A stretch of DNA of 64,000 bases from contig NZ_VHSF01000001.1 of the NCBI RefSeq assembly GCF_007050985.1, positions 682,001-746,000 on the forward strand, in the 5' to 3' direction. Shown here one piece after another: positions 41,617-50,430 of this stretch. The stretch is from Christiangramia sabulilitoris (GTDB taxonomy: Bacteria > Bacteroidota > Bacteroidia > Flavobacteriales > Flavobacteriaceae). The position numbers and the translations under genes are program-made. A model generated the notes under the pieces. It had not been told where the DNA came from. It was given only the letters and a program-made list of their open reading frames with translations, and did not search any database. Position 1 is the first letter of the stretch. Each line of letters starts with the position of its first letter.

Positions 41617-44108
41617 ATAAAGAATTCTTCCCAAAAAAATCGGAGGCTAATCCAACAATTTATGCCTACGAATTACCAAATGACAATAGCCGCCAAGGAC
41701 AACTAAAAATCGGCTATACCAACCGTACCGCTCAAGAACGAATTAAAGAACAAATTGGTGCTACCCGCGCAGAATATCGTATTGTACTGGAAGAAAATGC
41801 CATGCGTAATGATGGTTCTGCCTTCTCCGATTTTGATGTACATAATTATTTAAAACGAAAAGGCCTCAAAAATACTGGTGGCGAATGGTTTGATTGTAGT
41901 CTTAAAGACCTTAAAGCCGCACTTATTGCTTTAAGGAAGGGGGAGCTAAATGAGGAAAATCGCTCACTCGATTTTAAAATGCGTCCAGAACAAAGAGAGG
42001 CTGTGAATAAATGCGCTCGGTACTTTGAGAGCTATAGAAAAGAAAATCCTAATAAAGCTCCTCACTTCTTATGGAACGCTAAAATGCGTTTTGGAAAAAC
42101 CTTTGCGACCTATCAGCTTGCAAAGAAACAAGGTTGGACAAAAGTACTAGTACTCACCTTCAAGCCTGCTGTGCAAAGTGCCTGGGAGGAAGATTTATTG
42201 ACCCACGTTGATTTTGAAGGCTGGCAATTTGTAAGCCGTAATGGTCTATCTTATGAAGATATTGATCCAGATAAACCATTCGTTTGTTTTGGTTCATTCC
42301 AGGATTATTTAGGAAAAAACACATCCACCGGTGGTATTAAAACAAAAAATGAATGGGTTCACGCTACGAATTGGGATTGTGTGGTTTTTGACGAATATCA
42401 CTATGGGGCCTGGAGGGAAAATGCTAAAGATCTTTTTGAATCTGAAGAAACCAAAGAAAAAAAATTCGGCGAAGGTGAAGGTATAGAATATTTTGATGAA
42501 GACATGATTCCTATTACCACCAATGGTTTTCTTTACCTGTCCGGAACCCCATTTAGAGCCATAACTTCAGGGGAATTTATTGAAGAGCAAATATTTAACT
42601 GGACATATTCTGACGAGCAACGCGCTAAAGAGGAATGGCGAGGTGAAAATAATCCTTATGAGAGTCTTCCAAGAATGGTTATGCTTACTTACCAAATGCC
42701 GGATTCAATCAGAGAAATAGCAATTGGAGGCGAATTCAACGAGTTTGATCTGAATGTCTTCTTTGAAGCTATAGGCATTGGTGATGGCGCACGCTTTAAA
42801 ATGGAAAGCTATGTTCAAAAATGGTTAGACCTCATACGTGGTAGCTTTTCAGAAACAACTCTTGATGATTTAAAGTTAGGGGCAAAAAAACCACCTATGC
42901 CTTTTTCTGATTCGCGATTGTTAAGCATTTTGAATCACACCTTCTGGTTCTTACCAAGTGTTGCTTCTTGTCACGCAATGAAAAACCTGATGTCGCGGCC
43001 CAACAATAAATTCTTTCATGATTATGAAGTCTTAGTGGCTGCCGGAACCCAAGCAGGAATAGGCGTAGAAGCATTACCTCCCGTACTAAATGCGATGGAT
43101 AATCCTTTAAAAACGAAAACTATTACGCTTTCTTGCGGTAAACTTACCACAGGTGTATCTGTGAAACCATGGACGGGAATTTTTATGTTACGGAATTCAT
43201 CTAGTCCAGAGACTTATTTCCAGGCAGCGTTTAGGGTTCAAACTCCGTGGGCCATAAAAAATCCTGATGGGGAATCACCTAACAAAACGGAAATTATCAA
43301 GAAAGAATGTTACGTTTTTGATTTTGCTCCTAACCGGGCATTAAGTCAGGTAGCCGATTATGCCTGTAGATTGAATGTAAATGAGTCCAATCCTGAAAAA
43401 AATGTTGCAGAATTCATTCATTTTTTACCTGTCCTTGCTTATGACGGTAGTTCCATGAAACAGGTAGATGCAGCGGGTGTCCTTGATATTGCAATGAGCG
43501 GTACCACTGCAACACTTCTTGCTCGTAGATGGGAATCTGCTTTACTTGTAAATGTAGACAACGGTACTCTTGAAAGGATTAAAAATAATCCTGAAGCCTT
43601 AAATGCGCTGATGAATATTGAAGGATTCAGATCCCTGAATCAAGATATAGAAACCATCATCAATAAATCTGAAGCCGTTAAAAAGGCCAAAAAAGAGAAG
43701 AATGATGAGCAGATGGATAAGAAGGAGAAAAAGAAGTTGACTGAGGAAGAAAAAGAATATAAGAGTCTCAGAAAACAGATTCAGGAAAAACTTATAAAAT
43801 TTGCCACTCGTATTCCTGTCTTCATGTACTTAACAGATTATCGTGAGCATACTTTAAAAGATATTATCACACAACTTGAGCCTGAACTTTTTAAAAAGGT
43901 TACTGGACTTAGCGTAAAAGATTTCGAATTACTGGTAAGTTTAGGCGTCTTTAATAGCTCCCTGATGAATGATGCTGTTTACAAGTTTAAACGTTATGAA
44001 GACGACAGTTTGGAGTATACCGGAATAAACAGGCATAAAGGACAGGCCGTAGGGGGATATGATACTGTGATTAGTGAAAGTGAACACAAAGAAGTCTATG
44101 CTCGCTAA
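41613..44108 (+). CDS. GIY-YIG (T5orf172-like) nuclease fused to a DEAD-type helicase
   Basis: 831 residues. The N-terminal T5orf172/GIY-YIG-like domain (about 14-105) has IYAYELP, LKIGYTNRTAQERIKEQ and GGEWFD. The helicase core follows with a Walker A variant KMRFGKT (GKT 161-163), VLTFKPAV, the FDEYHYG box (DEYH for DEAD/H), LSGTPF as motif III and a FQAAFRVQTPW motif VI region. A charged linker (KKAKKEKNDEQMDKKEKKK) lies near the C-terminus. It is the restriction part of the operon: helicase translocation coupled to GIY-YIG cleavage is the likely mode. The system does not fit the classic type I-III scheme cleanly. Confidence 0.85.
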   Translation: MNKEFFPKKSEANPTIYAYELPNDNSRQGQLKIGYTNRTAQERIKEQIGATRAEYRIVLEENAMRNDGSAFSDFDVHNYLKRKGLKNTGGEWFDCSLKDLKAALIALRKGELNEENRSLDFKMRPEQREAVNKCARYFESYRKENPNKAPHFLWNAKMRFGKTFATYQLAKKQGWTKVLVLTFKPAVQSAWEEDLLTHVDFEGWQFVSRNGLSYEDIDPDKPFVCFGSFQDYLGKNTSTGGIKTKNEWVHATNWDCVVFDEYHYGAWRENAKDLFESEETKEKKFGEGEGIEYFDEDMIPITTNGFLYLSGTPFRAITSGEFIEEQIFNWTYSDEQRAKEEWRGENNPYESLPRMVMLTYQMPDSIREIAIGGEFNEFDLNVFFEAIGIGDGARFKMESYVQKWLDLIRGSFSETTLDDLKLGAKKPPMPFSDSRLLSILNHTFWFLPSVASCHAMKNLMSRPNNKFFHDYEVLVAAGTQAGIGVEALPPVLNAMDNPLKTKTITLSCGKLTTGVSVKPWTGIFMLRNSSSPETYFQAAFRVQTPWAIKNPDGESPNKTEIIKKECYVFDFAPNRALSQVADYACRLNVNESNPEKNVAEFIHFLPVLAYDGSSMKQVDAAGVLDIAMSGTTATLLARRWESALLVNVDNGTLERIKNNPEALNALMNIEGFRSLNQDIETIINKSEAVKKAKKEKNDEQMDKKEKKKLTEEEKEYKSLRKQIQEKLIKFATRIPVFMYLTDYREHTLKDIITQLEPELFKKVTGLSVKDFELLVSLGVFNSSLMNDAVYKFKRYEDDSLEYTGINRHKGQAVGGYDTVISESEHKEVYAR

Positions 44109-44161
44109 GCCTAATACTAATTTGCGCAGACCAACTGATATCTTCATTCTGGAGAAAAAAA

Positions 44162-44515
44162 ATGGAAGAAGAATACATTGAATTGAACAGGGAAAACGAT
44201 CGCATCGAAATCTTAACATATTTAAAGGATCAATATCCATTTTATATAAACCCGGATCTTTCTTCCTTAAAGATATTCCAAACACAGGATTGTGTTTTTC
44301 TTGAGAAAATCTACAAGGCAGAACCTTCAGAGGTTGTTAGTGAACCTCTAAATTTTATAACCGGTTATTTTGATCCTGCCAATTCATTAGAACAAAATGC
44401 TGCCGATTTTTTTGGTGAGCTTGATGAGTACACAATAATGATGTGTTTTGAGGATATTTTCACGGAAGAAGCGGCAGAGGAGATTATTAAAAAAGAGCAT
44501 CCTGAGGAAAATTAA
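44162..44515 (+). CDS. Small acidic protein of unknown function between R-M and McrBC genes
   Basis: 117 residues, acidic (C-terminus EEAAEEIIKKEHPEEN), no signal or membrane segment, no motif recognised. Gaps of 53 bp to the helicase gene and 47 bp to mcrB place it between the two systems. It may be an accessory or immunity-type protein of either. Confidence 0.55.
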   Translation: MEEEYIELNRENDRIEILTYLKDQYPFYINPDLSSLKIFQTQDCVFLEKIYKAEPSEVVSEPLNFITGYFDPANSLEQNAADFFGELDEYTIMMCFEDIFTEEAAEEIIKKEHPEEN

Positions 44516-44562
44516 AATTTACAACTACAAAATAAGTAACCAACTAAAGACTGAATCAATAA

Positions 44563-46194
44563 ATGAACATTCACAAACTAGGATGTAACTGGGGATCTGG
44601 GAAAAAAGATTTCTATGAATTTATCAGGAATAAAAAATTTGCAATTGGCGTAGATAAAAAAAGATATTCAAAAGGAGATCTTGTAGTAATCTTTAACGGT
44701 TACAAAGCAAGAGCAATCGTAAAGATAATATCAGCCCCTCAGCAAGTTATCAAACATCCTGAATTAGAAAATGATTTTGAAACCTACGAAATAGATTTTG
44801 AAAATTGGGTTGAAATATATGATGCCATATGGTATGAACTTGACGAGGAAGAAAGTTTTGATTACGAAACAAGGACAGGAATAGTTCAGATCAGAAAATC
44901 CAAAATTATAAATACGGCTATAAAATTATACAAACGAAAACTTCAGGAAAAAAAGATGAAGGAAGCTACCCAACTTTTAGAATATAAGAAACAGATAATC
45001 CTTCAAGGTCCTCCCGGAACAGGAAAGACCTATACTGCTCAGGAACTAGCTTATCAAATTATTTTTAATAAGCCTATTTCTCAAGATCCAGATAAAAGGA
45101 AAGATGATCTGAAGGAGCTTGGAAAGTCAGAATATTTTGAATTGGTTCAATTCCACCCTTCCTACACCTACGAAGATTTTGTAAGAGGAATATCTGTAGA
45201 AACTTTAGATGGCCAGATTTCTTACAAGACTAATAATCGTGTCTTTGGAGACTTAATTGAAAAAGCAACCAGGAATTACGAAAAAAGCAGAAAAAATACC
45301 GCCGAACTTCACCAGGAAAATCTTTTAGAAGACGATCTGCAATCTTATATAGATCACGTCACCGATGAATTAGAAGAAATGGGGAAATATCCAATAAGTG
45401 ATAAAGCATATATTGAAAGTATCGATGAGGAGGCCTTTCTTTATACCGGGGAGGTTTGGAGTCATAAGTTCAGATTTCCGTTTGCTGAAATTATCAGGAT
45501 GGAAGAATCTGAAGTAGAAAATAGAAAGGATTTGAAGAATCGGGAAATATTCCCAGGTAAGGTAGTGCAGCACGCGACGTACTTCTTTAATGTCCTTACA
45601 AAATTCAGAGAGTTTAGAAAGCAAAACACGCTAGAAGCCTCTGCCGAAGTTGATAGACCTGAAAAAGTTGAAGAGAAAAAATATGTTTTAATAATTGATG
45701 AAATTAACCGGGCCAATCTTCCCTCTGTACTCGGCGAACTTATTTATGCCTTGGAATACAGAGGAACTCCTGTAGACGGTATGTATGAATACAAAGGAAG
45801 TCGTTCCCTTACCGTTCCTCCAAACCTATATATCATTGGAACAATGAATACTGCCGACCGAAGTGTGGGACATATTGATTATGCCATAAGAAGAAGGTTT
45901 GCTTTTATTGATGTATTACCTAAGGAAGAAGTAATAACCAACGCGGATGCAAAAAAACTGTTTAAAGAAGTTACTTCGCTTTTCCTCAATGGTACTTTGG
46001 CCTCAGATTTCAACAGTAAAGATGTTCAGTTGGGTCATAGTTATTTTCTTGCGGACAGTAAAGAAGAGCTACAGAATAAGTTCCAATATGAAGTGCTCCC
46101 TATTCTCAATGAATATGTGAACGACGGAATACTTCTGAAAAAGGCAGAAGACAAAATTAAAGAAATCAAGGAAGATGTACTGCGCCAAAACTAG
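44563..46194 (+). CDS. mcrB: McrB-type GTPase with N-terminal PUA/EVE-like reader domain
   Basis: 543 residues. Residues 1-115 resemble EVE/PUA-type modified-base readers: CNWGSGKKDFYEFI, GDLVVIFNGYKARAIVKI. The AAA+ domain has Walker A GPPGTGKT (149-156), the QFHPSYTYEDFVRGI block, Walker B IIDEINRANL and the McrB-specific MNTADRS followed by RRRFAFID. McrB uses GTP to form a ring that translocates DNA and activates McrC. The reader sets specificity for modified cytosine or other bases; which one is not visible. Overlaps mcrC by 20 bp. Confidence 0.92.
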   Translation: MNIHKLGCNWGSGKKDFYEFIRNKKFAIGVDKKRYSKGDLVVIFNGYKARAIVKIISAPQQVIKHPELENDFETYEIDFENWVEIYDAIWYELDEEESFDYETRTGIVQIRKSKIINTAIKLYKRKLQEKKMKEATQLLEYKKQIILQGPPGTGKTYTAQELAYQIIFNKPISQDPDKRKDDLKELGKSEYFELVQFHPSYTYEDFVRGISVETLDGQISYKTNNRVFGDLIEKATRNYEKSRKNTAELHQENLLEDDLQSYIDHVTDELEEMGKYPISDKAYIESIDEEAFLYTGEVWSHKFRFPFAEIIRMEESEVENRKDLKNREIFPGKVVQHATYFFNVLTKFREFRKQNTLEASAEVDRPEKVEEKKYVLIIDEINRANLPSVLGELIYALEYRGTPVDGMYEYKGSRSLTVPPNLYIIGTMNTADRSVGHIDYAIRRRFAFIDVLPKEEVITNADAKKLFKEVTSLFLNGTLASDFNSKDVQLGHSYFLADSKEELQNKFQYEVLPILNEYVNDGILLKKAEDKIKEIKEDVLRQN

Positions 46195-47515
46195 GTTGAT
46201 TTCTACTTATGAGCACTGCAATGCCGGCATAGTCCTTCCAAAAGAAATTTTCCAAGACCAATGGAGCTTCCGAGAAGATTTTCCGAAGAAGAAAGAAGAT
46301 GGATTTTGTTTTGAATTGAACAGAACCGAAGAGAAGAATGCTCTTCTAAAAACCGGCTACTTTATTGGAGTTGATCACATAGGAGAAACCGGTCAAAGTA
46401 TTTATGTAGCTCCAAAGTTTAATGATCGACCAAATCCAGAAGCAGTTGGAGAAACAGATAGTCTGAAGGAAGTGGATTTTCTGAAAATGCTGTTTGAAAG
46501 TCTTCAAAATCCTGAGCTCCTTGAGGATATTGAAGAGCTTTTTGTGATAAAATGGGATAAGCCTGAGATACACTTAGAACATCAAAAGGATTTTCTTACG
46601 CCTTTTTTGATTCTCCAGTTTCTGGGACAATTAAAGTCAATTGTTCGAAAGGGAATTAAAAAGTCATACTATAAGGTTGAACGAAACCTAAATAGTAGGG
46701 TAAAAGGAAAGATATTAATCGGCAAGACCCTTAAGCAGAATCATTTTAAAAGTAGGGAGCTCAGTAATGTCTGCTCCTATGAGGAATTTGGAGTTAACGG
46801 AATTGAAAATCGGTTCTTAAAGAAGATCCTGGAGTTTGTAAAGCCTTACCTGGAATCCCATTCAAATCTAATCAGCGAACAAAATCTCTTAGATATCTAC
46901 AATTTTATCAACCCAGCATTTTCAAAGGTTTCTTCAAAAATAGAAATACAGGAATTGCAAAAGGTTAAGACAAATGCCTTCTATAAAGAGTACACAATGG
47001 CCATTGATTTAGGCCAGAAAATTCTGAAAAGGTTCGGGCATAATATTTCTCAAAACTCTGCAAGGGTTGAATTCCAGTCCACACCACCGTTCTGGATCGA
47101 TATGAGCAAGTTATTTGAGGTTTATGTTCTCGGTAAGTTAAGAAAAGAATTAGATAAAAAGGTTGAATTTCAATTCGACGGTAAAGGAGGAAACGAACTA
47201 GACTATGTTATTAGTTATGGCAAAGATGTGATTATTGCAGATGCCAAATATAAACCCTGGTATAAATATGACTGGAATGAGAAAATGAATGACGATCTGC
47301 GGCAGGTAAGTGGATATGCGAGATTAAAAGAAGTAAGAAATAAATTCAAAATAAATGATGATGTTGTTCCAAATTGCCTGATTATTTATCCTGATTTGGA
47401 TGATGGCCATAAAAACTTCAAGGCAGAATACCTATCAAAAAAGAGGTTTGATCATTATAAAAACATTTATAAAGTGGGAATAACTATTCCCCTCCAGGAA
47501 CGAAATAATAATTAA
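46175..47515 (+). CDS. mcrC: McrC-type nuclease subunit
   Basis: 446 residues. The N-terminal beta domain contacts McrB; the middle has RVKGKILIGKTLKQNHF typical for McrC; the C-terminal PD-(D/E)XK nuclease contains NELDYVISYGKDVIIADAKYKPWY, where Asp and the D-A-K triad form the active site. Length is greater than E. coli McrC (348), as usual in McrBC variants with longer N-terminal parts. Start overlaps mcrB by 20 bp; 9 bp separate it from the ATPase gene, so all four genes may form one transcript. Confidence 0.92.
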   Translation: MYCAKTRLISTYEHCNAGIVLPKEIFQDQWSFREDFPKKKEDGFCFELNRTEEKNALLKTGYFIGVDHIGETGQSIYVAPKFNDRPNPEAVGETDSLKEVDFLKMLFESLQNPELLEDIEELFVIKWDKPEIHLEHQKDFLTPFLILQFLGQLKSIVRKGIKKSYYKVERNLNSRVKGKILIGKTLKQNHFKSRELSNVCSYEEFGVNGIENRFLKKILEFVKPYLESHSNLISEQNLLDIYNFINPAFSKVSSKIEIQELQKVKTNAFYKEYTMAIDLGQKILKRFGHNISQNSARVEFQSTPPFWIDMSKLFEVYVLGKLRKELDKKVEFQFDGKGGNELDYVISYGKDVIIADAKYKPWYKYDWNEKMNDDLRQVSGYARLKEVRNKFKINDDVVPNCLIIYPDLDDGHKNFKAEYLSKKRFDHYKNIYKVGITIPLQERNNN

Positions 47516-47524
47516 CGAATATAG

Positions 47525-49231
47525 ATGATAAAAAAAATAGGTGTTGAAAACTTTCGGGTTTTTAAAGAATATACAGAGTTTGAACTCAGGCCAATTACCC
47601 TTTTGACGGGGCCTAATAATAGCGGAAAGAGTTCCTTAATTAAACTTCTTCTTTTAATTAAAACTGGTATTTCGAGTTTCGAGTTCAAAAGTGGCAACCA
47701 TAATCTCGAAGATTTTGAAAAAATATTAAACTGGGATTCTGGCAGCAAAAATCTTAAACTAAGATTAGATCCAAATATTCCCTTTTTCAAAAATATAGAT
47801 GTAGAATACTTATATAAGAAGAATAATATATACGAAATTAACTTATATCATTCTCAGCAATGCATTATAAATTATTCTTATAAGATAGGTGCTCCCAAGG
47901 AAGATTGGGGGTCTCATGTAGATATTGGATATGGTTTTTATTACGAATTTTTGGATATTAATATTAATGCTATTATTGGTTTAGTATATGATGGTAATTA
48001 CGAAATCCTGAACAATTGGAAAGAAATGGTTCCGGAACATCCGTTACCTAAACATGTAAATCCAAAAATTGATAATGTAAAAACAAATTATAATATTGAC
48101 AATTATAAGTCATCAAATGAAAATCCAGAGCATTCTTTAGATATAAAAGCTGTTTTTGCCATCTATAATGAAGTACAAAGGCTTGACAAAAATTATCTTT
48201 TATATGAGCTTTTTATTGAAGACCAAGATTGCACAAAGGATTATTTGGAAGAGATCGTGAAAATACAAGAAATTGTGTTTCAGGAAATTAATTTTGAGGA
48301 AGATCCGGAAAACCCCTCAGGAGCCTTAACTAATAAATTTGCCTCTTTTAGTCACAGCTTTTTGGACGTCGAAGATCAGGCACATCAAAAAATTGAAGAA
48401 TACTTTGTTAATAAAATACCTGATTTAAAAATTGAGTTAAAACCTACAACGCTCAACCATATTATTTTTAGTGAACAGTGGTTTGCATACGATACATCAA
48501 ATGTTCTTGATAAAAACAGACTTTTCGACCAGCTTTTTAATTTTGATTTAAATTTTGAAAATGAGCGACTTGAATTAGATTTTATCTCTGCAAACAGAGG
48601 TAACCAAAAAAGGGTTCTACAAAATGAATCCGAGAGTGAAATAGATAAAATTGTCGCAGAATTTGTTGATGGAGGAAAAAAGAATCAAGATTTCCTCGCT
48701 AACACATTAAAAATATTAGGAATAAAAGGGAATTTAGTTCCTGAGCGTTTCGAAAATACTATTTCTGTAGTCTATATTCAAAATGGAGATCAAAAGGTTT
48801 CTCTTGCCGATTTGGGATATGGATTTTCTCAAGTTATTCCCATTATTCTAAAAATTATAATGTCTGGGGATCATTTAATAATTGAGGAACCAGAAGCAAA
48901 TCTCCATCCTAATCTACAATCTAAATTTGCAGATTTACTTCTTACTACAATTAGAGCATATCCGAGAAAGAAGTTTATTATTGAAACTCATAGTGAGTAT
49001 TTGATACGAAAACTGCAATTTTTAACTGCAAAAAAAGATCTGTCTACTGACGATACACTTATATACTATTTTAATGCAGATGAGTATGTTAACCATGAGG
49101 AACCTAAAGTTAAAAAGATAGAAATAACGGGAACTGGTAATCTTACAGAAAATTTTGGCCCAGGTTTTTACGATGAGGCAACAAGACTGCAGTTTGATTT
49201 AATGAAAATTAAAAAGGACCAAGAAAATTAG
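47525..49231 (+). CDS. ABC-type/OLD-like AAA ATPase (DUF3696-like)
   Basis: 568 residues. Walker A LLTGPNNSGKSSLIK near residue 30, the ABC signature-like LADLGYGFSQVIPII, Walker B LIIEEPEANLHP and the switch His in IIETHSEYLIRKLQ give an SMC/ABC-like ATPase, with a long poorly conserved middle part (about 80-350). No TOPRIM nuclease is attached, unlike GajA/OLD. The effector is probably the next gene, whose ATG is 2 bp away. ATPases of this kind serve as sensors in several defence systems (for example PARIS, Gabija). Confidence 0.82.
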   Translation: MIKKIGVENFRVFKEYTEFELRPITLLTGPNNSGKSSLIKLLLLIKTGISSFEFKSGNHNLEDFEKILNWDSGSKNLKLRLDPNIPFFKNIDVEYLYKKNNIYEINLYHSQQCIINYSYKIGAPKEDWGSHVDIGYGFYYEFLDININAIIGLVYDGNYEILNNWKEMVPEHPLPKHVNPKIDNVKTNYNIDNYKSSNENPEHSLDIKAVFAIYNEVQRLDKNYLLYELFIEDQDCTKDYLEEIVKIQEIVFQEINFEEDPENPSGALTNKFASFSHSFLDVEDQAHQKIEEYFVNKIPDLKIELKPTTLNHIIFSEQWFAYDTSNVLDKNRLFDQLFNFDLNFENERLELDFISANRGNQKRVLQNESESEIDKIVAEFVDGGKKNQDFLANTLKILGIKGNLVPERFENTISVVYIQNGDQKVSLADLGYGFSQVIPIILKIIMSGDHLIIEEPEANLHPNLQSKFADLLLTTIRAYPRKKFIIETHSEYLIRKLQFLTAKKDLSTDDTLIYYFNADEYVNHEEPKVKKIEITGTGNLTENFGPGFYDEATRLQFDLMKIKKDQEN

Positions 49232-49233
49232 AC

Positions 49234-50193
49234 ATGGAATTATATATAGAAAAAGAATTCCTGGATAATTTTTATGCCACTTTTGATGAGACACGATTGA
49301 CCAAAGGACAGGAAGTTCTAGCTAATATCATCAAAGAGTACGAAGCAATTGATTGGTTTATTGACCATCCGGTGGAAAGCTTTGAAGATTTACAAAAATT
49401 AAAAGAGGATAATCCATTCTTTGCTTATCGCGCTAGTCATAATCCACCAGTAGATATTGAAGATATTCGGGAACATTTATTTTTAAATTCAAAATTTGAA
49501 CAAACGATTGTTCTATCCAATACTACTAAAGATTGGTTTCCTAAAGCCGAGTCCAAAGGAGTTTTGTGCATGACTATCAATAATTATGAAGAACGAATTG
49601 CTAAAATTATTGAATCCTGCCATTTTAAAGTAGATCTAAGTAAATCCTTTATTGGTTGGGAGATATTTAATTGTACGGAAAATGTTCCTATTAATTTTCT
49701 CAGTATAAATGACAATTACATCCTTACAGACAAAACAGACCAAAAGATGGATAAGAATATTATCAGTATTTTAAAATATTTTTTGAAGGATCGTAAGGAG
49801 AAAGTAAATGTAAAGGTTTTAACTAAAGATTTTAATGCCCCGCAGGCAGCTAATCCTGAAATGATCATAGAAACTGCGCATAAGAGGCATAATCGAATCA
49901 ATAGTGCCCTGGCTAATTTTGCAAAGCAAGTTTATACTATTAATAATGAGTATTCCAGGGAATTTGATCTACACGATAGAATAATATTCACCAATTTTCT
50001 AATGATTGATAGTGGAAAAGGATTTAATCTTATTCCGCATAAGCCTTCGAATTCTCAAATAATTGTAGAAAGTATTTTCAATAGATATACTTATAATCGT
50101 ATACGTAATCATAATAGAAACTACCAGAAATACTTAGAGAAGTTAAAAAAATTGGAAACATCCAATTTCAAGTATGTACCAGACTTGAAATAA
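49234..50193 (+). CDS. Probable effector with HDR...GKGF motif, partner of the ATPase
   Basis: 319 residues. The N-terminal part (about 1-200) is alpha/beta without a clear motif; the C-terminal part has FDLHDRIIFTNFLMIDSGKGFNL near residue 245, reminiscent of the His-x-Arg...Asn pattern of PLD-superfamily (MIT_C-like) domains in conflict-system proteins, then a basic tail (YNRIRNHNRNYQKYLEKLKK). I could not match it to a named family with certainty. Co-translation with the ATPase suggests a sensor-effector pair; nucleic acid cleavage is inferred. Confidence 0.65.
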   Translation: MELYIEKEFLDNFYATFDETRLTKGQEVLANIIKEYEAIDWFIDHPVESFEDLQKLKEDNPFFAYRASHNPPVDIEDIREHLFLNSKFEQTIVLSNTTKDWFPKAESKGVLCMTINNYEERIAKIIESCHFKVDLSKSFIGWEIFNCTENVPINFLSINDNYILTDKTDQKMDKNIISILKYFLKDRKEKVNVKVLTKDFNAPQAANPEMIIETAHKRHNRINSALANFAKQVYTINNEYSREFDLHDRIIFTNFLMIDSGKGFNLIPHKPSNSQIIVESIFNRYTYNRIRNHNRNYQKYLEKLKKLETSNFKYVPDLK

Positions 50194-50213
50194 ATGAAGA
50201 TAAATTAAAAATA

Positions 50214-50248
50214 GCGCCACATATTGTCACCTTTGAAATTTAGATTCT
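50214..50248 (+). promoter_or_regulatory. Weaker fifth match to the WYL-type promoter architecture
   Basis: GCGCCA-CATAT-TGTCAC (50214-50230), then exactly 14 bp from TTG (50224-50226) to TAGATTCT (50241-50248). Half-site and spacing agree (CGNCA-N5-TGTCR, TAnnnT) but the final TTG of the -7 box is lacking. It would serve the zinc-ribbon gene 74 bp further. It may be a chance match. Confidence 0.3.
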
Positions 50249-50322
50249 GCAACAGAACGCTAATAAACGTATTTCTATATTAAGGTGGGATAGAAATTAG
50301 AATTTTTCAAAAAAATTAAATT

Positions 50323-50430
50323 ATGGGATTTTATAATACAGAATGTTCAAGATGCCACAGCGAAAATGCCTATCACAATGGCGTGTGCTATGAATGTCCT
50401 GAATGTGATTATGAATGGAGCTCAGATTAA
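50323..50430 (+). CDS. Mini zinc-ribbon protein, YjdM/PhnA N-terminal type
   Basis: Read by eye: 35 residues, MGFYNTECSRCHSENAYHNG and then VCYECPECDYEWSSD. The C-x-x-C...C-x-x-C zinc ribbon followed by YEW matches the N-terminal ribbon of YjdM/PhnA proteins, but the usual C-terminal KOW-like domain is absent. Either a stand-alone ribbon or a truncated gene. The stop codon shares TTAA with the stop of the convergent NERD helicase gene. Confidence 0.6.
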   Translation: MGFYNTECSRCHSENAYHNGVCYECPECDYEWSSD

